Source: Bacteroidota bacterium
Lineage (GTDB): Bacteria; Bacteroidota; Ignavibacteria; Kryptoniales; JAKASW01
Length of the DNA: 36,521 bases
NCBI GenBank assembly: GCA_021845665.1
Contig: JAJZVO010000043.1
Span: forward strand, 1-36,521
Direction of reading: 5' to 3'
Shown: positions 32,759 through 36,521 of the stretch, piece by piece
Layout: every line of letters starts with the position of its first letter
Numbering within the stretch: position 1 is the first letter of the stretch
Position numbers and translations under genes: made by a program
Notes under the pieces: generated by a model
Seen by the model: the letters and a program-made list of their open reading frames with translations, nothing else
Told to the model about the DNA's origin: nothing
Databases searched by the model: none

Positions 32759-33963
32759 ATTTCTCTTACGATTGCTCGATTACGTTTCCCAAGGGCTTCA
32801 AGGCCAGCGGAGCAATTGTCGGAATCAAGGCCAACGGTAATTACGATCTCGGCCTTCTGGTCAGCGAAACCGCCGCAACCTCCGCTGCGGTATTCACGAG
32901 GAACAAGTTTAAAGCGGCTCCTGTCGTTCTCAGCCGCGAAAACCTCGTAAAGAGCGGTCATAGAACCAGGGCGATTATCGTCAATAGCGGATGCGCCAAT
33001 GCCCTCACAGGAAGGAACGGTATCCTGGCGGCAAACAGAACCGTCGCTGAGGTTGCCAGACAACTACGGGTACCGAAATACCAGGTCCTTGTCGCTTCAA
33101 CCGGCGTGATCGGCAGACAGCTCCCCCTGCAGGACATCAAGGATAATATTCCGGGCCTTCTTGCCGCTCTTAAATCCGAACCCGACAATCATTTTGTCGA
33201 GAGCATTCTGACGACCGACAAATTCCCCAAACAAGTCTCACTCGAGGTCGCGCTTTCTTCGAAGAAGAGCCTCAGGATCGGCGCCACCGCTAAGGGCGCA
33301 GGCATGATACATCCGAACATGGCAACGATGCTTTGCTTCGTCACGACCGATGCGGTGATTTCACAGAAGAAGCTTGCGGCAGCGCTTGAGCATGCTGTCG
33401 ACAGTTCGTTCAATACAATAACCGTGGACGGAGATACGAGTACAAACGATACAGTCTATGTCCTTGCTAACGGAGCCTCTGGTGTGGAAGTGCACACGCC
33501 CGCTGACTACGAAATTTTCGCGGAAGCACTCGTGAAGGTCCTTCGTGAACTTGCCATGATGATAGTGAGAGACGGAGAAGGTGCAACGCGTTTCGTGACC
33601 GTGAATGTCGAGTCGGCTGCCAGCTATGCGGACGCCGTGAAGGTCGGAAGGGCAGTCGGGACATCGCCTCTCGTAAAAACCGCGATTTTTGGTGGTGATC
33701 CCAATTGGGGAAGGATACTCTCCGCAGTAGGGAATTCTGATGTGAAGTTCGACCCGGCCAAGGTCGAGCTGAAACTCGAAGGAAAGAGCATTTTTAGGCG
33801 CAACGAACCGCAGCCGGTCGATCACAGAATTCTCGAAGAGATGTTCGCGAAGAAAGAGATTGAGATGACCATAAGGCTCAATGCGGGAAAGGAATCGGCT
33901 CGAGTCTTCACATGTGACCTGAGCTACGATTATGTGAAAATAAACGGTGAGTACACCACCTAA
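32755..33963 (+). CDS. argJ: bifunctional glutamate N-acetyltransferase/ornithine acetyltransferase
   Basis: 402 residues. It transfers the acetyl group from N-acetylornithine to glutamate in the cyclic arginine pathway. It is made as one chain that cleaves itself before the catalytic Thr; the site [14 protein letters not shown] is intact with Thr191. Other family features: [10 protein letters not shown], the [12 protein letters not shown] segment, [11 protein letters not shown], and [15 protein letters not shown]. Whether it also uses acetyl-CoA cannot be told by eye. No other arg gene is nearby; the partner is the DHS-like gene whose stop overlaps its start. Confidence 0.95.
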   Translation: MNFSYDCSITFPKGFKASGAIVGIKANGNYDLGLLVSETAATSAAVFTRNKFKAAPVVLSRENLVKSGHRTRAIIVNSGCANALTGRNGILAANRTVAEVARQLRVPKYQVLVASTGVIGRQLPLQDIKDNIPGLLAALKSEPDNHFVESILTTDKFPKQVSLEVALSSKKSLRIGATAKGAGMIHPNMATMLCFVTTDAVISQKKLAAALEHAVDSSFNTITVDGDTSTNDTVYVLANGASGVEVHTPADYEIFAEALVKVLRELAMMIVRDGEGATRFVTVNVESAASYADAVKVGRAVGTSPLVKTAIFGGDPNWGRILSAVGNSDVKFDPAKVELKLEGKSIFRRNEPQPVDHRILEEMFAKKEIEMTIRLNAGKESARVFTCDLSYDYVKINGEYTT

Positions 33964-33993
33964 TATTAACCCAAACAAAAGAAGGAGTCACGT

Positions 33994-34185
33994 ATGGGAA
34001 GGTACGAAGAACTTCACCAGCTCATCAGCAGCTTTGAAGCGGATTTCCGCAAATTCTACGAGAAGCAGAATAAAGCTGCGGGTACCAGGGTGCGTAAGCA
34101 CATGGGAGAATTGAAGAAGTTTGCCCAGCAGATTCGCCAAGAGGTGCAGGAAGTTAAGCAGAAGATGAAGGACGAGGGTCAGTAA
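33994..34185 (+). CDS. histone H1-like DNA-binding protein (Hc1-like)
   Basis: 63 residues with a good ribosome site (GAAGGAG). The motif FRKFYEKQNKAAGTRVRKHM is the signature of the small H1-like proteins of Bacteroidota and relatives. The protein is helical, Lys/Arg/Gln-rich and highly charged. It probably binds DNA and helps compact the nucleoid. It lies 30 bases after argJ and is followed by a terminator. Confidence 0.88.
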   Translation: MGRYEELHQLISSFEADFRKFYEKQNKAAGTRVRKHMGELKKFAQQIRQEVQEVKQKMKDEGQ

Positions 34186-34195
34186 GAACTTTTGT

Positions 34196-34232
34196 AGATA
34201 CTCCCCTCATCCGATTGGGGGGAGTATCTTTA
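34196..34232 (+). terminator. terminator after the H1-like gene
   Basis: AGATACTCCCC (34196-34206) and GGGGAGTATCT (34219-34229) form a perfect 11-bp stem with a 12-base loop, followed by TTA only. It begins 10 bases after the stop at 34185. The T-tract is short, so efficiency is uncertain. Confidence 0.7.
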
Positions 34233-34377
34233 GGATGCTCATAGCGGATTGAGCAAGTGTAGGGAGTTACATTGGAACGAAGCATCGAATGAAATCGACG
34301 CCTCCGGGGAGTGGTTGTCTCAAGGTGTGAAAGTGGTTGTTGCGGACGAGCTTGGAAACCTTCCAGGCGTCCGGCCA

Positions 34378-35067
34378 TCAGTTTGCATCCTTCTTCTTGT
34401 GAATGTCGATCATATTTAGGTTGTCCACGTAAATCGTGCTGTCAGTATCTTTCAACTCCACGAATTTTCTCGCGATTTCCTTAAGCCTGTCCGCAGTTTC
34501 TGCGATGAGCTGAAGGCCTTTGTCGATTTTTTCGTATTCGCCGTTCTTGATCGATTTCCGCATCATGTCGAGCGCGAGATAGATAACGTTCAAGGGATTA
34601 TTGATTTCGTGACCGACCGTCGCAGCAAGTTCCAGCACGGCTACTCGTCTGGTAAGCTGTTGAATCTCATTATGCAGCGTTCGGACCCGGACACCGCTCT
34701 CGACTCTTGCGAGCACCTCCTGATGTGGAGCGGGCTTAGTGATGTAGTCGTCGGCTCCGGCCTGGAGTCCACGGACCCTGTCCTTCACGTCGCCTTTCGC
34801 CGTCAGGAGTATTATGTAAGTGAATCTCAAGTTCGTATCGCTCTTGATCCATTTTGCCACTTGTTCACCGTCCATCTCGGGCATCATCCAGTCGATCAGC
34901 ATTACGTCCGGTTTGAATTTTGAAGCAGCCTCGAGCGCCTCACGTCCGTTGCTTGCCTCCATTATTTCATAGCCCGCCTTGGAAAGGACTCTCTTGAGGA
35001 TTATTCTCGCATTCGCGTCGTCGTCGACCAACAAAATTTTCGAGCTCAAATGTCTTCCTTTGTCCAT
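34378..35067 (-). CDS. response-regulator receiver fused to HisKA dimerisation domain, no ATPase
   Basis: 229 residues. Residues about 8-128 form a receiver domain: acidic patch VDDD, phospho-acceptor Asp59 in MLIDWMMP, LLTAKG, and Lys111 in ITKPAP. A coiled linker (HNEIQQLTRRVAVLELAA) leads into an H-box, ATVGHEINNPLN, with His153, and a second helix to about residue 205. There is no HATPase_c domain, so the protein cannot autophosphorylate by the usual route. It may act as a phosphorelay intermediate, or dimerise with the PAS kinase whose gene overlaps its start by 22 bases. The start is the ATG at 35067. Confidence 0.9.
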   Translation of the reverse strand: MDKGRHLSSKILLVDDDANARIILKRVLSKAGYEIMEASNGREALEAASKFKPDVMLIDWMMPEMDGEQVAKWIKSDTNLRFTYIILLTAKGDVKDRVRGLQAGADDYITKPAPHQEVLARVESGVRVRTLHNEIQQLTRRVAVLELAATVGHEINNPLNVIYLALDMMRKSIKNGEYEKIDKGLQLIAETADRLKEIARKFVELKDTDSTIYVDNLNMIDIHKKKDAN

Positions 35068-36233
35068 TTAGGTATCGTGAAAGAAACCGTTGTCCCGAGC
35101 CCGGCCCCGTTGCTTTCCATGGTTATTTCTCCGCCCATCATTTCAACCAGGTGCTTGGAGATGACGAGTCCCAGGCCGCTCCCGCCATACTTGCGCGTTG
35201 CGGTTCCATCTACTTGTATGAATTTTTGAAAGAGCTTGTCCTGCTTTTCCTTTGGAATTCCTATGCCCGTGTCTCGCACTTTATACTTCAGGTATTGGCC
35301 GGTTATCTCTACGGATACTACGATTCCGCCTTTGTCCGTGAATTTTATTGCGTTACCGACGAGATTGATAAGGACTTGTTTCAATTTCCTGACGTCGGCA
35401 GCTGCGAATAGAGGAGTCTCAAGCGTGACGCATTCCAGCTTGAGATTCTTCTGATCCGCCTGTACTTTGAAGAGCGCATAGACCTCTTCCATGATTTCGT
35501 CGACATAGACCTTCTCGATCTGGAGCTGCATCCTGCCGGACTCTATTTTTGAAATGTCGAGAAGGTCGTTTATCACATTCAGAAGATGATAAGAACTGTC
35601 TAGAGCGTTTCGCGTGAATAGCCGCAGCTCTTCGTCCCCTTCGTAATATCCTTCGGTAATTAAGGTGAGGAATCCGATTATGGAATTGAGCGGGGTTCGA
35701 AGCTCGTGAGAAGTGTTTGCAAGAAATTCGTCCTTCAGCTGGTTTACCTCCAGCAAGTGCCTGTTAAGCTTCTCCATCTCCCGGAATCGCAGCATCTCCT
35801 TCCGGATTGTCCCTTCGGAAGAAGACTTTCCGTGCCTGTCGGAAAGCGTCACTACACCGGCAATCAACTTGACCAACCCCCGCGTTTCAATTGCCACGAC
35901 TTGTTCGTTGACTATAAGCCTTTTTCCCCCACGCGAGTTTATGCGGTACGAAAGATTCCGAGCGGTCGCTGAAGATTTGGATGTGTATCGGAATCCGTGA
36001 AGACGTTCAACGTCATCGCGATCTATGACAACCTCGTTGTAAAAGTTGTTTTTTAAAAAGGAGGTGACGGGATACCCGGTCAGTTTTGTGAATCCGCCAA
36101 CGCAACTCTTTGGGCTGAACAGCTTGGCCGAAATTTCAGCAGTGTATATAAAACCTGGAATCTGTTCCAGGCCCCGACCATTTTGCTTCTCTATCGGGCT
36201 GGCGTCCTTATTTTGGTGGTCTGCGGTTGTCAA
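35046..36233 (-). CDS. PAS-containing sensor histidine kinase, soluble
   Basis: 395 residues. A PAS-like sensor region lies at about 22-135 (GLEQIPGFIYTAE, GGFTKLTGYPVTSFLKNNF). Then comes a dimerisation domain with SHELRTPLN (His176) and a complete ATPase domain: N-box LINLVGNAIKFT, G1 DTGIGIP, F-box LFQKFIQ, and G2 GGSGLGLVISKH. No membrane helix is seen, so it senses an internal signal. The start is probably the TTG at 36233, since no ATG lies between the upstream in-frame stop and the PAS region. It is translated just before, and overlaps, the REC-HisKA gene, its likely partner. Confidence 0.92.
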   Translation of the reverse strand: MTTADHQNKDASPIEKQNGRGLEQIPGFIYTAEISAKLFSPKSCVGGFTKLTGYPVTSFLKNNFYNEVVIDRDDVERLHGFRYTSKSSATARNLSYRINSRGGKRLIVNEQVVAIETRGLVKLIAGVVTLSDRHGKSSSEGTIRKEMLRFREMEKLNRHLLEVNQLKDEFLANTSHELRTPLNSIIGFLTLITEGYYEGDEELRLFTRNALDSSYHLLNVINDLLDISKIESGRMQLQIEKVYVDEIMEEVYALFKVQADQKNLKLECVTLETPLFAAADVRKLKQVLINLVGNAIKFTDKGGIVVSVEITGQYLKYKVRDTGIGIPKEKQDKLFQKFIQVDGTATRKYGGSGLGLVISKHLVEMMGGEITMESNGAGLGTTVSFTIPKWTKEDI

Positions 36234-36322
36234 TTTGTTGTTCTGTCTCTTGTCCGGAAATCGGCTGTTCTTTCTATCGGATGTTCTACATGATTCTTGA
36301 GTTCATGATTTCCAAAAACTGG

Positions 36323-36521
36323 TTACTCCGGGCTATTCTGCAACAGGCGGTAGTACTTGAGAATGACCTTCTGGTATTCGGGAGGGAAATTCTCCCTTAT
36401 GAGCTTGAGGAGGCGCTGTTCTGCCTCAGACTGCGTACCGGAAATGTTTAGTTGACCCGGACTTCGAGTTATCACATCCTTTCCTGCCCGTGTGACGCGC
36501 CTGTTGTCGTATTTCTGAGTC
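36323..36521 (-). CDS. C-terminal fragment of a gene that extends beyond the window
   Basis: An open frame on the minus strand runs from the window edge to a TAA at 36323-36325, giving 65 residues: about 30 polar ones, then SEAEQRLLKLIRENFPPEYQ and KVILKYYRLLQ before the stop. A PPEYxxxxxxYY-type end is common in large membrane-linked proteins of Bacteroidota (DUF4175-like and relatives), but I cannot name the family. It stops about 90 bases upstream of the PAS kinase start on the same strand. Confidence 0.55.
   Translation of the reverse strand, partial: TQKYDNRRVTRAGKDVITRSPGQLNISGTQSEAEQRLLKLIRENFPPEYQKVILKYYRLLQNSPE

Noticed and set aside
1-36521. CRISPR arrays, tRNA genes, insertion sequences, integrases
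   Set aside because: I looked for regularly spaced repeats, tRNA T-loop patterns and transposase motifs by eye and found none.

Overview
The window looks like a chromosomal segment of a Gram-negative member of the Bacteroidota/Chlorobiota (FCB) group, most likely an Ignavibacteria-like lineage. The evidence is a type IX secretion (Por) sorting tail with the QNYPNPFNPTT signature, KDO/Lpt lipopolysaccharide genes with a Bacteroidota-style OstA-like LptA, a Bacteroidota-type histone H1-like protein, a reaction-centre-family c-type cytochrome and a bacterial family-B DNA polymerase. Many genes have clear Shine-Dalgarno sites, which argues against Bacteroidia proper. The taxonomic call is inference. 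I see no tRNA, rRNA, CRISPR array, phage or intact insertion sequence.

Layout. 1-374: non-coding, with three consecutive hairpins. 375-1387 (+): OsmC-like protein, glutaredoxin and an orphan groES, a small redox/proteostasis cluster. 1453-3282 (-): a glycogen-debranching-enzyme homologue whose active-site motifs look eroded, divergent from 3389-10906 (+), an envelope cluster (about 1000-residue TPR protein, di-haem cytochrome, outer-membrane barrel, SPOR protein, TonB-like protein) ending in endonuclease III. 11073-12074 (+): a thioredoxin-fold protein with SxxC and a DipZ-like C-terminal domain, followed by a thioesterase remnant on the minus strand. 12460-13440 (+): phosphate acetyltransferase. 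13673-18783 (+): a tight operon kdsA-kdsC-kdsD-lptC-lptA-lptB that makes KDO and exports LPS. 19190-21646 (+): a T9SS-secreted Asp-box propeller protein. 22313-24453 (+): DAHP synthase and prephenate dehydrogenase. 24454-27429 (-): uridine kinase followed by polB. 27858-29150 (-): citrate synthase with a clear terminator. 29151-30549: sparse, holding one small unknown gene (-) and, just before 30550, a strong terminator-like hairpin that suggests an attenuated leader or a small RNA. 30550-31523 (+): a lipoprotein and a small barrel protein. 31658-34185 (+): a deoxyhypusine-synthase-like gene overlapping argJ, then an H1-like gene with a terminator. 34378-36233 (-): a PAS histidine kinase overlapping a REC-HisKA protein that lacks an ATPase domain. 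36323-36521 (-): the C-terminus of a gene that runs off the window.

The most interesting items are the TPR/cytochrome/barrel/SPOR/TonB cluster, the leader with mutually exclusive pairings at about 30360-30534, the REC-HisKA/PAS-kinase pair, the debranching-enzyme homologue with altered catalytic motifs, and the DHS-like/argJ operon. Nothing here can be declared a new system from sequence alone.
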